A DNA stretch of 64,000 bases from an uncultured Kiritimatiellota bacterium (GTDB lineage: Bacteria; Verrucomicrobiota; Kiritimatiellia; RFP12; UBA1067). Under the pieces are notes generated by a model, which ran no database searches, was not told where the DNA came from, and was given only the letters and a program-made list of their open reading frames with translations. A program made the position numbers and the translations under genes. This document shows, piece after piece, positions 53,245-60,790 of this stretch. The stretch is from the NCBI GenBank assembly GCA_934667425.1, contig CAKULV010000005.1, positions 24,267 through 88,266 of the forward strand, read 5' to 3'. How positions within the stretch are numbered: position 1 is the first letter of the stretch; the number at the start of each line of letters is the position of its first letter.

Positions 53245-54453
53245 ATGACAAATGCGCCTGACATTCTGTCCGTCAAGATGAAGCAGCGTTGCTTCTGCCA
53301 CGACTACTATGAGCGTGGCATCTACATGATCACCCTCGACGTGGAGGGCCGTCGCCCGATTCTCGGAAGCCTTGCCGGCGAAAGTGTCGCCCTCTCGCCG
53401 CTCGGCGAGGCCGTCGCCGACTGCTGGCGGCAAATACCGCGCTTCCATCCCGAGGTGCAGCTGCTTGAATGCGCCGTCATGCCCGACCACTTCCATGGCC
53501 TTCTCTTCGTGCGCCGCCGCATGGCCCGCCATCTGGGAGAGGTGGTGAGAGGGCTCAAAATAGGCTGCACCAAGGCTTGCCGCGCCATGTATGGCGATCC
53601 ACCGAACCCGCCTGCGCACCCCGCTGGCACACCGCCGAATCAACTTGGCGGCAGATCTTTCGGAATCAATGCCCGGCTCGGCAAAGGCCCGTCCGGGTGC
53701 AACGCCCGGTCTGGTGAAGGGCCATACATGGCCCGTTCCCTCTTCACCCCCGGCTACCACGACCGCATTCTCACCCACAAGGGCCAGCTTGAAATCCTCT
53801 TCCGCTACATCCGCGACAATCCCCGCCGCCTGGCGGTGCGCCGCGCCCACCCCGACTACTTCACGCGCATCAACGCCCTGCCGCTCGCCGGGGCAACCTA
53901 TGCCGCCTACGGCAACCCGTTCCTGCTCAACCGCCCCGACCGGCTTCAGATCCAGTGCTCGCGCCGCATTTCGCCCGAAGCCCTCGCCGCCGAACAGGCC
54001 CGCCTCCTCGACGCCGCCGCGCGCGGCGCGGTGCTTGTCTCGCCCTGCATCAGCCCCGGCGAGAAGCAGATCGCCCGCGCCGCGATGGAAGAAGGCCTGC
54101 CACTCATTGCGCTCAAGGCCGACGGCTTCGCGCCCAGGTACAAGCCGCCGGGCCGCTCCTTCGACGCCTGCGCGGAAGGCAAGCTGCTGCTGCTCGCGCC
54201 GGTGGAGGATCGCGCCATGTATGGCGCTCCACCGAACCGGCCGATGCACCACAATGGCGCAAAGCAACCAGCTGCCGCGCGGTTCGGTGCCGCTCCATAC
54301 ATGACGCGGCTTACCCGTTCCCAATGCCTTGCCCTCAACCAGCTCGCGGCCGACATCTGCGGCCCGGGCGCCGCCGCGCTCAACTACGCGGGCCTCGTGC
54401 CATTGGAGCAGCCTCATTCCGCCGCCCCCATTCCGTTCTTCACCGGGCCGTAG
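53245..54453 (+). CDS. REP-associated tyrosine transposase (RAYT, HUH/Y1 family)
   Basis: 402 residues. The HUH motif is His82-x-His84 in AVMPDHFHGLLFV, and the catalytic tyrosine is Tyr188 in FRYIRDNPRRLAV. These are the two elements with which Y1 transposases cut single-stranded hairpin DNA. The distance between them is longer than usual because a 156-bp inverted-repeat insert (53581-53736) adds about 50 residues. The C-terminal half (SRRISPEALAAEQARLLD, VLVSPCISPGEKQIARAA, GKLLLLAPVED) is an extra domain reminiscent of SLOG/DprA-like folds; a second insert interrupts it. The frame stays open throughout. Its end overlaps the convergent SUMF1 gene by 40 bp. RAYTs mobilise or maintain REP palindromes, which are abundant here. 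Confidence 0.8.
   Translation: MTNAPDILSVKMKQRCFCHDYYERGIYMITLDVEGRRPILGSLAGESVALSPLGEAVADCWRQIPRFHPEVQLLECAVMPDHFHGLLFVRRRMARHLGEVVRGLKIGCTKACRAMYGDPPNPPAHPAGTPPNQLGGRSFGINARLGKGPSGCNARSGEGPYMARSLFTPGYHDRILTHKGQLEILFRYIRDNPRRLAVRRAHPDYFTRINALPLAGATYAAYGNPFLLNRPDRLQIQCSRRISPEALAAEQARLLDAAARGAVLVSPCISPGEKQIARAAMEEGLPLIALKADGFAPRYKPPGRSFDACAEGKLLLLAPVEDRAMYGAPPNRPMHHNGAKQPAAARFGAAPYMTRLTRSQCLALNQLAADICGPGAAALNYAGLVPLEQPHSAAPIPFFTGP
53581..53736. repeat. Inverted-repeat insert 1 inside the transposase gene
   Basis: The left end CGCGCCATGTATGGCGATCC and the right end GGGCCATACATGGCCCG are inverted relatives, each itself palindromic around GCCATGTATGGC. The interior has further short repeats (GCCCGGCTCGGCAAAGGCCC against GCCCGGTCTGGTGAAGGGCC). 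Length 156 bp, a multiple of three. Confidence 0.7.
54211..54308. repeat. Inverted-repeat insert 2 inside the transposase gene
   Basis: It starts with CGCGCCATGTATGGCGCTCC, the same left end as insert 1 but for one base, continuing ACCGAACC. It ends GGTTCGGTGCCGCTCCATAC followed by ATGACGCG, the approximate reverse complement. 98 bp; open in frame. Confidence 0.7.
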
Positions 54454-57404
54454 ATCAGGAAGTCGCGGTTCTTGATCATGTCGTAGTCGGCCTTGATCCA
54501 GTCGTCCGAAAGCGTCCCGCCGCGCAAACGAATCTCATCGTATTGGCCGTTGAGCGACCAGATGCCGCTCGCACTGCCGCCAAAGCCCATGGTGTTCGCG
54601 TCATCATCACACACCGCCTTGATCACGCGATTTGTGAGAAATACGCCATTGGCGTACAGGTTCAAATTCGTTCCGGAGAAGTCAGCCAGAAGCTTCACCC
54701 AGGTCTTCAGCGCCGTTGGGCATATGACGCTCCCGCTTGATTTCGCACGGGCTTTCACATAGAAATGATCGGCACCATTCTCAAATTGCATTTCAAACCC
54801 CGTCTCCTGATTGGGATGCACGGGTTTGAGCGAAATTAACCTCGGGTCATCGTAATCGTTTTCGGAAGTAAGCTGAATTTGATTCTCCACCCGGAACCAG
54901 CCTTCAGCGCAGAAATTGCCGCCAAGCGAAAATCGCCGCGAAGCAGGAACGTGCAGATAATTCCCGCATTTCCCGTTCAACATCCCATTGACCCGCGCCC
55001 GGCCGCAGGCGCCATTCTGGTAAGCCACCATCTGATTCACATCGGCAAGCGTATTCGTGCCCTTGTCCGGCAATGCATCCAACCCGTTGGCCGTCGAGTC
55101 ATAGGCCGTGCCCGAGTCTTCATTCATGTGCCACACGCCCGCGTAGTCGCACCAGACGGCGGCGGCCAGAGGGCTGGCCGCCCTACCATCGCCGTCCGGT
55201 AGGGCGGTCGCCCCGCGACCGCCGCCATATCCAGCCTTGAACTTCGTGCCATTGGCCATCAGCGGCAGCCTCACCCACACGAGCGACGTACCGTTGGTGT
55301 GCCACTCGTCAATCTCATGCGGGTAAACCGTACTTCCGCTCTCATCGGTGAAAATCAAATCGCCGCCGCTGGCATCGGCGAAATCACCATAGCAGAATCC
55401 CTCTATCGCCGTCGAGAGCCGCACCAGCACCGGCACGTTTGTGAGCGTCTCCGCGCCCGTGTAGCCATCGACCGTAAGCGCCATCTGCCGCGCATAGCCC
55501 ACAAGCGCGCTCCCCGTCGCCGACACGCTCACCGCGACGCGCGGGAATTCGCCATCCGTCTGGATGTCGGCGGCGGCATCCCAGGTGAAGCGGTGCCGCC
55601 CGGGCGGAACACAACATGTCGTTGAGGCGCCCGCACAGAAAACCGTCTTCACCGGCAGGTTCGTGCCGCCGTCGAGATCCTTCGCCGTCAACTCCACCAG
55701 ATACGTCTTCGCCGGGTCGCCCTTCAGTTCCACATCAACATCCACCTTCCCGTTCCACGGATAGCGCTGCCGCGCCACGGCCCCCACGATGCCGAGCGCG
55801 TCATGGAGCGTGAAGGTTTCACTGAATTCTTCGCTCGCCATGCCCTGTTCATTATAGGCGACGGCCCGCACCGTACACGAGGCGGGGAGCGGGAACGGCC
55901 CCTCGTAGACCGGCGAGTCGGCGGCCGGCGCCGAGCCGTCCATCGTGTAGCGGATCGTCCAGCCGTCTTCGGCACCGCCGATCGCCACCGTCACCCCGTT
56001 CGTCAGCTCGCCCTGCGGCGTGAAGACGAGACGCGGACCCGGCACCTCGAACCACGCGCTCAGCAGCTGCGCATTCGTTTCCGCGTTCATCGTCGCGTGC
56101 GTGAGGTAGTACGTCCCCGCCCGCGTGGGCGACCACGCCGTTTCGCCCGTTCCCGCTTTATTGACAAGTGTCGTCGCCGCGTCAAGGTCGGGCAAGTCGC
56201 CGCCCTGAAGGCAGAGTCGGAAACCAATGATCGCACGCCCCTTCGTTTCCGGCCAGCCACCGTGATCCCGGATGCCGTCCGCCACGGCATTCCAGCGATT
56301 GGCCGACCGGATGCCGACCGGCGAATTTTCATAGCTGCCGCCACGGTAGACCCTGAGCCCCAGGCCCAACGCCTTGCCGACGGGATCGACGGCACCTTCG
56401 GCATCATCGTAGCATTCATCCAGGCAGAACTCCCAGACGTTCCCGTGCATGTCGTAGAGTCCCCAGCCGTTGGGCCGGTACGATCCAACGGCCGCCGTCC
56501 CCTTGTCAACCCCCGCATTCCGGTCAATCACCTTGACGCCCGTGTCGACCGTGCCGGCGCTGCTGTTTCCGCCGTAGCGCGCGACGGCTTCCGCCTCGGC
56601 ACTGGCGATCCCCGTTCCCGACCAGTCCGTGATGTCCTTCCCGCTGTTCAGGGCCGTCGTTGTGCCCGCGCGGCATGCATACTCCCACTGGGACTCGGTC
56701 GGCAGGTCAAAGCCGTTCATCCCGACCTTGCGCCTCAAGAGCCCCATGAAGCCCGTGTCGTCCACGTCCATCGACTGCGGCCACCGGAGCCCCTTGTCCT
56801 TGCCGCGAATGTCCTGATACGACACGCTTTCCACGGGCCGCGTGGCGTAACACGTGTCATTCGTGAAGTTACTCGGCCGCGTTCCCATCACCAGTTCCCA
56901 CTGTCGCTGCGTGACCTCAAAGACACCCATGTAGAAGTCGTGCGTAATCGTGACCATGTGGAGGTTCGTGTTCACCGCACCGGGATAATCGGTGTTACGC
57001 CCACCCATCACGAACGAACCCGCCGGGATGTGCCGCAGAACAAGCTTCGAGGTCTTGTATTCATCGCTCCAGCCACCGTCTGGCACATCTTCGAGGTATT
57101 CGATCGGATAGTGTGTGGCCGCCGTACCGCCCGAAAGGTCGATGGCGATGTACTTCGGCTTCTCGCGCTTCACGGGATACACCTTCACCACGGCCTTGGC
57201 ATCGGTGAGCGCATTCGTGGCCCAGGCGGTCGAGTAGGAAATCGCCTCGCTCGCCGCCGCCGTGCGCATCTCCCACGGCCCCATGCCCGCGAGGTCGATT
57301 TTGAATTCCGCGCTCGTGCCCGTGGTGGCAAGGGCCGTGCTGGCGCATATATGTGCCAACAAGCCAAACAAGCCGATCTTCAACGCTTTCTTCATCTCTT
57401 TCAT
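54414..57404 (-). CDS. Secreted SUMF1 protein with chitobiase-like, DUF2341 and LamG-like domains
   Basis: 996 residues from the ATG at 57404 (57395 is possible); signal peptide KKALKIGLFGLLAHICASTA. Domain order: N-terminal beta domain; SUMF1 at about 150-400 (MGVFEVTQRQWELVMGTRPS, LPTESQWEYACRAGT, GLYDMHGNVWEFCLD; no catalytic cysteine pair); a chitobiase-C-like module (IRYTMDGSAPAADSPVYEG); a second N-domain-like unit (AVARQRYPWNGKVDVDVELK); DUF2341 (LVRLSTAIEGFCYGDFADAS); then a LamG/concanavalin-like lectin domain (GVWHMNEDSGTAYDSTANG, FCAEGWFRVEN). It is probably a surface glycan-binding protein. A REPIN-like element at 55161-55223 adds GGRGATALPDGDGRAASPLA in frame. It overlaps the transposase gene tail to tail. 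Confidence 0.8.
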   Translation of the reverse strand: MKEMKKALKIGLFGLLAHICASTALATTGTSAEFKIDLAGMGPWEMRTAAASEAISYSTAWATNALTDAKAVVKVYPVKREKPKYIAIDLSGGTAATHYPIEYLEDVPDGGWSDEYKTSKLVLRHIPAGSFVMGGRNTDYPGAVNTNLHMVTITHDFYMGVFEVTQRQWELVMGTRPSNFTNDTCYATRPVESVSYQDIRGKDKGLRWPQSMDVDDTGFMGLLRRKVGMNGFDLPTESQWEYACRAGTTTALNSGKDITDWSGTGIASAEAEAVARYGGNSSAGTVDTGVKVIDRNAGVDKGTAAVGSYRPNGWGLYDMHGNVWEFCLDECYDDAEGAVDPVGKALGLGLRVYRGGSYENSPVGIRSANRWNAVADGIRDHGGWPETKGRAIIGFRLCLQGGDLPDLDAATTLVNKAGTGETAWSPTRAGTYYLTHATMNAETNAQLLSAWFEVPGPRLVFTPQGELTNGVTVAIGGAEDGWTIRYTMDGSAPAADSPVYEGPFPLPASCTVRAVAYNEQGMASEEFSETFTLHDALGIVGAVARQRYPWNGKVDVDVELKGDPAKTYLVELTAKDLDGGTNLPVKTVFCAGASTTCCVPPGRHRFTWDAAADIQTDGEFPRVAVSVSATGSALVGYARQMALTVDGYTGAETLTNVPVLVRLSTAIEGFCYGDFADASGGDLIFTDESGSTVYPHEIDEWHTNGTSLVWVRLPLMANGTKFKAGYGGGRGATALPDGDGRAASPLAAAVWCDYAGVWHMNEDSGTAYDSTANGLDALPDKGTNTLADVNQMVAYQNGACGRARVNGMLNGKCGNYLHVPASRRFSLGGNFCAEGWFRVENQIQLTSENDYDDPRLISLKPVHPNQETGFEMQFENGADHFYVKARAKSSGSVICPTALKTWVKLLADFSGTNLNLYANGVFLTNRVIKAVCDDDANTMGFGGSASGIWSLNGQYDEIRLRGGTLSDDWIKADYDMIKNRDFLIYGPVKNGMGAAE
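55161..55223. repeat. In-frame REPIN-like element inside the SUMF1/LamG gene
   Basis: Hairpin 1, GGCGGCCA...TGGCCGCC (55161-55182), and hairpin 2, GGCGGTCGC...GCGACCGCC (55203-55223), are joined by a short segment whose ends CTACC and GGTAG also pair. Hairpin 2 is the same type as 50017-50042 and 51028-51053. Confidence 0.75.
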
Positions 57405-57429
57405 CCTTTCAAATCCTTTCGACCGACAT

Positions 57430-57467
57430 CCCACCCGCCACGCGGCGAAACGCAGCGCGATGACGGG
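57430..57467 (+). repeat. Direct repeat, left of the ATPase gene
   Basis: Shares CCGCCAC(G/T)CGGCGAAACGC followed by AGCGCG and GGGT with 58846-58884 in the same orientation. The pair encloses the ATPase gene and its promoter. Confidence 0.75.
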
Positions 57468-57496
57468 TGCGGCAATATGCATGTACAAATTCGGCA

Positions 57497-57525
57497 TTGA
57501 CCTCGCCGAGCGAAAATGCTATCAT
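57497..57525 (+). promoter_or_regulatory. Promoter of the ATPase gene
   Basis: TTGACC (57497-57502), 17 bp, TATCAT (57520-57525). The leader to the ATG at 57562 is about 30 bases and has no clear Shine-Dalgarno site. Confidence 0.6.
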
Positions 57526-57561
57526 ACCAACAAATTTCAAGCGCCATACAAGAATGTTTCC

Positions 57562-58785
57562 ATGTACAATAGCAAAATCAGCAGAAAATGGTTTACCGAC
57601 TGGCTCGCAAGCTGGCTCGACAAAGATGTCATCAAAGTCGTGACTGGCATTCGTCGTTGCGGGAAAACCACGCTTTTCGAGCTTTTCCGCGAACAGCTTG
57701 TTGAAAGCGGACTTGCCGCAGACAGGATAATCGCAATAAATTTCGAGGATCCTGACTGCGCCTCCTTTGCAAGTTGGCGCGAGGCATGGGAGTTCATCAA
57801 ACCCAATATCAAGCCCGACGGCAGGACATACGTTTTTCTTGACGAGGTGCAGAACGTGCCGGAGTTCGAAAAGCTCGTTGACGGACTTTACTCCCGCAAG
57901 AATCTTGACGTTTACATCACCGGCTCGAACGCCAAGTTCCTCTCTGGCGAACTGGCCACCTTCCTTACCGGACGATATGTCGAAATACGACTCCAGCCGC
58001 TTCACTTCACAGAATACCGCACCCTGTTCCCCGACAAGGACGCCTATTCCGTATTCAACGACTTTCTGCGCTTCGGTGGCTTTCCGTTCGCCGCCCAGCT
58101 CACCAACGGCTCGCGCACCCAGCTCGACTACCTCTCCGGCATTCTCGACACGATTCTCTACAAAGACGTAATGGCCAGGAACGGCTACCGGGACGCCGCC
58201 ACCCTCAAGCGCATCGTCCGTTTCCTCTTCGACAACATCGGCAACATGCTTTCGGTGAACAAGATCGTCGGAATGTTCAAGAGCGAAGGCTTCTCCGTGC
58301 CCCACGCCACTTTGGACACCTACATCGACGCGCTCTGCCAGACCTTCCTCCTCGCAAGGGTGGACCGCTATGACATCAAGGGGCGGCAATACCTCAAGAC
58401 CACGGCGAAGTACTATGTCGCCGACACGGGGCTTCGCCGTACCCTTCTCGGAACGAAAGGCGAAGACTTCGGACATCTGCTTGAAAACGTCGTTTACCTT
58501 GAGTTGCACCGCCGGTTCCGCGAAATCTACGTAGGTGTGCTCAACAACGGAGAAATCGATTTCGTGACATTTGAAAGCGGACGCCCCTGCTACTTCCAGG
58601 TGGCGTACACTGTCCGCGACGAAGCCACGCTCGCCCGCGAACTCGCGCCGCTCAAATCCATCCGCGACAACCATCCTAAGTTCCTGCTCACGCTCGACAA
58701 CGATCCGCCGCTCGACCATGATGGCATCAATCGAATGAATGTTGTCGATTTTCTTCTCGCCCCCCACTCGCTCGAAACGCTGTAG
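57562..58785 (+). CDS. DUF4143-containing AAA_14-type ATPase
   Basis: 407 residues from the ATG at 57562 (MYNSKISRKWFTDWLASWLD); the long upstream extension of the frame has no protein character. Walker A is GIRRCGKTT (29-37), Walker B YVFLDEVQNV (90-99, Asp94-Glu95), followed by the sensor segment VYITGSNAKFLSGELATFLT. The C-terminal DUF4143 part contains KYYVADTGLRRTLLG and GEIDFVTFESGRPCYFQVAY, a nuclease-like D..E..Q arrangement (ID-F...YFQV). This very common family is poorly understood; defence, DNA handling or mobile-element roles have been proposed. The gene sits alone between direct repeats with its own promoter, as an inserted cassette might. Confidence 0.85.
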   Translation: MYNSKISRKWFTDWLASWLDKDVIKVVTGIRRCGKTTLFELFREQLVESGLAADRIIAINFEDPDCASFASWREAWEFIKPNIKPDGRTYVFLDEVQNVPEFEKLVDGLYSRKNLDVYITGSNAKFLSGELATFLTGRYVEIRLQPLHFTEYRTLFPDKDAYSVFNDFLRFGGFPFAAQLTNGSRTQLDYLSGILDTILYKDVMARNGYRDAATLKRIVRFLFDNIGNMLSVNKIVGMFKSEGFSVPHATLDTYIDALCQTFLLARVDRYDIKGRQYLKTTAKYYVADTGLRRTLLGTKGEDFGHLLENVVYLELHRRFREIYVGVLNNGEIDFVTFESGRPCYFQVAYTVRDEATLARELAPLKSIRDNHPKFLLTLDNDPPLDHDGINRMNVVDFLLAPHSLETL

Positions 58786-58792
58786 CCGATAG

Positions 58793-58813
58793 GGTCGCGC
58801 GTTCCGCGCGACC
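58793..58813. repeat. Palindrome just behind the ATPase gene
   Basis: GGTCGCGCG-TTC-CGCGCGACC, 8 bp after the stop codon; a close relative of the palindromes inside the giant gene. It could also end transcription, although no T run follows. Confidence 0.7.
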
Positions 58814-58845
58814 GCCGCCTCACCTCGCCCGCACACCGGCAGCAC

Positions 58846-58884
58846 CCCGCCCGCCACTCGGCGAAACGCAGCGCGGCGATGGGT
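58846..58884 (+). repeat. Direct repeat, right of the ATPase gene
   Basis: Partner of 57430-57467, with about five differences over 38 bases. Confidence 0.75.
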
Positions 58885-58928
58885 ATGGGAAGGCGCAGGG
58901 ATGGGGAAGTAGGAAGTCATATCAAGAA

Positions 58929-59207
58929 TCAGAGCGTTACAACCGCTCTACAACAATATTCACTATTCGCAATACGGACACGCACTTCCTCCATCCCTGA
59001 GAAACTATTTTTCCACATCACATAAATCGGTTTGGTTTGATTTCTTATAAGTGTATTTCTTATGCTCTCTGCTATTACCGCCAGCAGATTACTACCTGGT
59101 TCCACCTGTACCGTATCGTCATACACATAATGAGGCTTGTTGGGTCGAGTCCCAAAAGTTTCATCGTGACCATGATTGTCACTCCACACCTGAATCAAAA
59201 CATTCAT
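58929..59207 (-). CDS. Unknown small protein of the AT-rich cluster
   Basis: 92 residues from the ATG at 59207 behind AAGGAGCG. Soluble, beta-rich, without signal peptide (VLIQVWSDNHGHDETFG, PIYVMWKNSFSGMEEVRVRI). I recognise no family. It is the last gene of a four-gene minus-strand cluster, 10 bp after the previous stop. Base composition is clearly more AT-rich than in the glycan loci, suggesting acquisition. Confidence 0.6.
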   Translation of the reverse strand: MNVLIQVWSDNHGHDETFGTRPNKPHYVYDDTVQVEPGSNLLAVIAESIRNTLIRNQTKPIYVMWKNSFSGMEEVRVRIANSEYCCRAVVTL

Positions 59208-59217
59208 TGTTCGCTCC

Positions 59218-59583
59218 TTAACTCCGTCTGACATGCGAAACTCCACTAAGAATACTTTGTGCAGCCTTTATGAGATCGGGGTTCTCTTCGACATATGAAC
59301 GACCATTTTCTGACAATCGCAATCTGCCGTCTTTATCATTAGACTCCCAAAATTCGGGCTTCTTATCACGCAAGTCTGTAATGGCAATCGTCAGCAATGG
59401 GGAATGAAATATGCCAGGCGCAATGTCATAAGACGCGTCAAGCCACCCAAAATCATCCTGAGATTTTCCTGAATTGTACAATTTATAAGCTTTTATCAAT
59501 ACAAGCATCTCTTGTATTGTATAACCATGATCACACGCCAATTGCTTAAATGCGTCCTGAAAATCTGCACTGCGAGACCTCAT
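59218..59583 (-). CDS. Unknown protein of the AT-rich cluster
   Basis: 121 residues. The start overlaps the preceding stop (ATGA), with AAAGGAG upstream inside that gene. The N-terminal half is helical (DAFKQLACDHGYTIQEMLVL) and could be a helix-turn-helix or small bundle; the C-terminal part is charged (PEFWESNDKDGRLRLSENGR). No signal or membrane segment. Function unknown; the overlaps imply that it works with its neighbours. Confidence 0.6.
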   Translation of the reverse strand: MRSRSADFQDAFKQLACDHGYTIQEMLVLIKAYKLYNSGKSQDDFGWLDASYDIAPGIFHSPLLTIAITDLRDKKPEFWESNDKDGRLRLSENGRSYVEENPDLIKAAQSILSGVSHVRRS

Positions 59584-60152
59584 TTTGACACTCCTTTCTT
59601 CTTCGGTAATAATCCTATTGGCTTTTGATATTTCACGAACTCAACTGAATTTGAATAGGCTGGATTATCTTTCTCATTAGGGTCAAACATAATGTCTATT
59701 GCCGTTCTTACTTCCTCGCACAAGTCGAACGCAAAAAGGATTATGGCATTGAAACCACCCTCAGTATACTTCTGAACATCCGAACGCTTCCCATAATTCA
59801 AATCATGCGTAATGACAACAGTGGGTAAAGCAACCTTCTTTGCAGACGTTCGTTTTCCCTTTAACTGCTTATATAACGACATCGAATGGACAACACCGCA
59901 CCGAAACGTCTCATACATATCTTGCTTGTAGGCTTTGTACTTGGGCAAATATCTTTCGATGAAGTCCCTATATTTTTTACTAGACTTGTCTCCTCGTTCA
60001 TTTGTCCCATAGGCTAACTCTGAGAGGAATCCAATAAAAGAAGCTATACATACAAATGCCGATGGCGTATGGGAGAAATGATTGATCATCTCTATTTCCG
60101 CCAACCGATCAATGCAATATTTCTTAACTTCTTTCTGAGTCCATTTTTTCAT
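59580..60152 (-). CDS. HEPN-like helical protein of the AT-rich cluster
   Basis: 190 residues, mostly helical. The segment YETFRCGVVHSMSLYKQL contains Arg-x4-His (RCGVVH), the spacing that marks the catalytic R-x4-6-H motif of HEPN ribonucleases and related domains. Preceding helices (FVCIASFIGFLSELAYGTNE, FIERYLPKYKAYKQDMYE) fit the four-helix plan of such proteins. HEPN proteins act in toxin-antitoxin and phage-defence systems, but also as non-catalytic adaptors; one motif alone is not proof. ATGA overlaps on both sides tie it to the genes at 60149-60634 and 59218-59583. Confidence 0.6.
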   Translation of the reverse strand: MKKWTQKEVKKYCIDRLAEIEMINHFSHTPSAFVCIASFIGFLSELAYGTNERGDKSSKKYRDFIERYLPKYKAYKQDMYETFRCGVVHSMSLYKQLKGKRTSAKKVALPTVVITHDLNYGKRSDVQKYTEGGFNAIILFAFDLCEEVRTAIDIMFDPNEKDNPAYSNSVEFVKYQKPIGLLPKKKGVSK

Positions 60153-60634
60153 ACTCCTGATCCTTTCGTATTTAAACCCAGTAATTCATCCAACGGTGCT
60201 GATATGGTTGGCTTAACGAGTTCAACACCGATTCTATGAGACACCTTTTTCTTATTCCCATAATATCTGTACGCCGACGCAAGTGATGTACTGTCAGTCG
60301 CCATAATGCTCAGCCGCTTTGTGAGCATGACAACCATTGGCAATGAATCAGCATAATCAAGGGTCTCTAAAAGGTAAACCTCCCGAAGTTTCTTGGTCAA
60401 AGCGCGATCAAACAACTCAATGTCACATTTTGCCCATATCTCTCTCCACCCATTGTATCGCGAGTCGGTTGCATTTTTGTATGTAGGATCTTTCTTTGCA
60501 ACAGAAATCCTGACCAAATACGGAACCACCGGCCATCGGTTTACACTCTGTACCGTTGGCCCCATCATTTTTGCTTCCTCGTTTATACTGTTCGCGCGCC
60601 CACGGGCATCTCTTTCTGCTGCTGTTTTACTCAT
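60149..60634 (-). CDS. Unknown protein, first gene of the AT-rich cluster
   Basis: 161 residues from the ATG at 60634 behind AGAAGGTGG. The 35 codons that could precede it derive from the MITE-like element upstream. Soluble and rather basic (PYLVRISVAKKDPTYKN, WREIWAKCDIELFDRAL, KKVSHRIGVELVKPTISAPL); no family recognised. The beginning (TAAERDARGRANSINEE) is an amphipathic helix. Stop and next start overlap (ATGA). The inserted element 24 bp upstream may have replaced or altered the promoter. Confidence 0.6.
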   Translation of the reverse strand: MSKTAAERDARGRANSINEEAKMMGPTVQSVNRWPVVPYLVRISVAKKDPTYKNATDSRYNGWREIWAKCDIELFDRALTKKLREVYLLETLDYADSLPMVVMLTKRLSIMATDSTSLASAYRYYGNKKKVSHRIGVELVKPTISAPLDELLGLNTKGSGV

Positions 60635-60657
60635 GCCACCACCTTCTTGATTCAATT

Positions 60658-60762
60658 GAGAGGTAATTGCAAAACCTCCCGCACATTTGGTAGGGTCACG
60701 CGTCCCGCGTGACCGCGGACGCGCGAGACGCGCGTCCATACCGGGTTTTGCAATTGCCTCTT
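60658..60762. mobile_element. MITE-like element with terminal inverted repeats and two hairpins
   Basis: Terminal repeats GAGAGGTAATTGCAAAACC (60658-60676) and its inverted relative GGTTTTGCAATTGCCTCTT (60744-60762) match in 17 of 19 bases. Between them lie GGTCACGCG-TCC-CGCGTGACC and GGACGCGCG-AGA-CGCGCGTCC, enclosed by GGTA and TACC. Length about 105 bp, no coding capacity of its own. Confidence 0.7.
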
Positions 60763-60790
60763 GAAGTTCATTTAATCTTCTCCTCCGAGC

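Noticed and set aside
57409..58920. A 503-codon open frame opposite the ATPase gene
   Set aside because: The plus-strand frame contains Walker A, Walker B and DUF4143 segments; the minus frame has none. Its repeated AAFRRVAGG ends only reflect the direct repeats.
59580..60152. Calling the AT-rich cluster a named defence system
   Set aside because: Only one short R-x4-H motif supports HEPN; no partner nuclease, kinase or antitoxin of a known system can be recognised.
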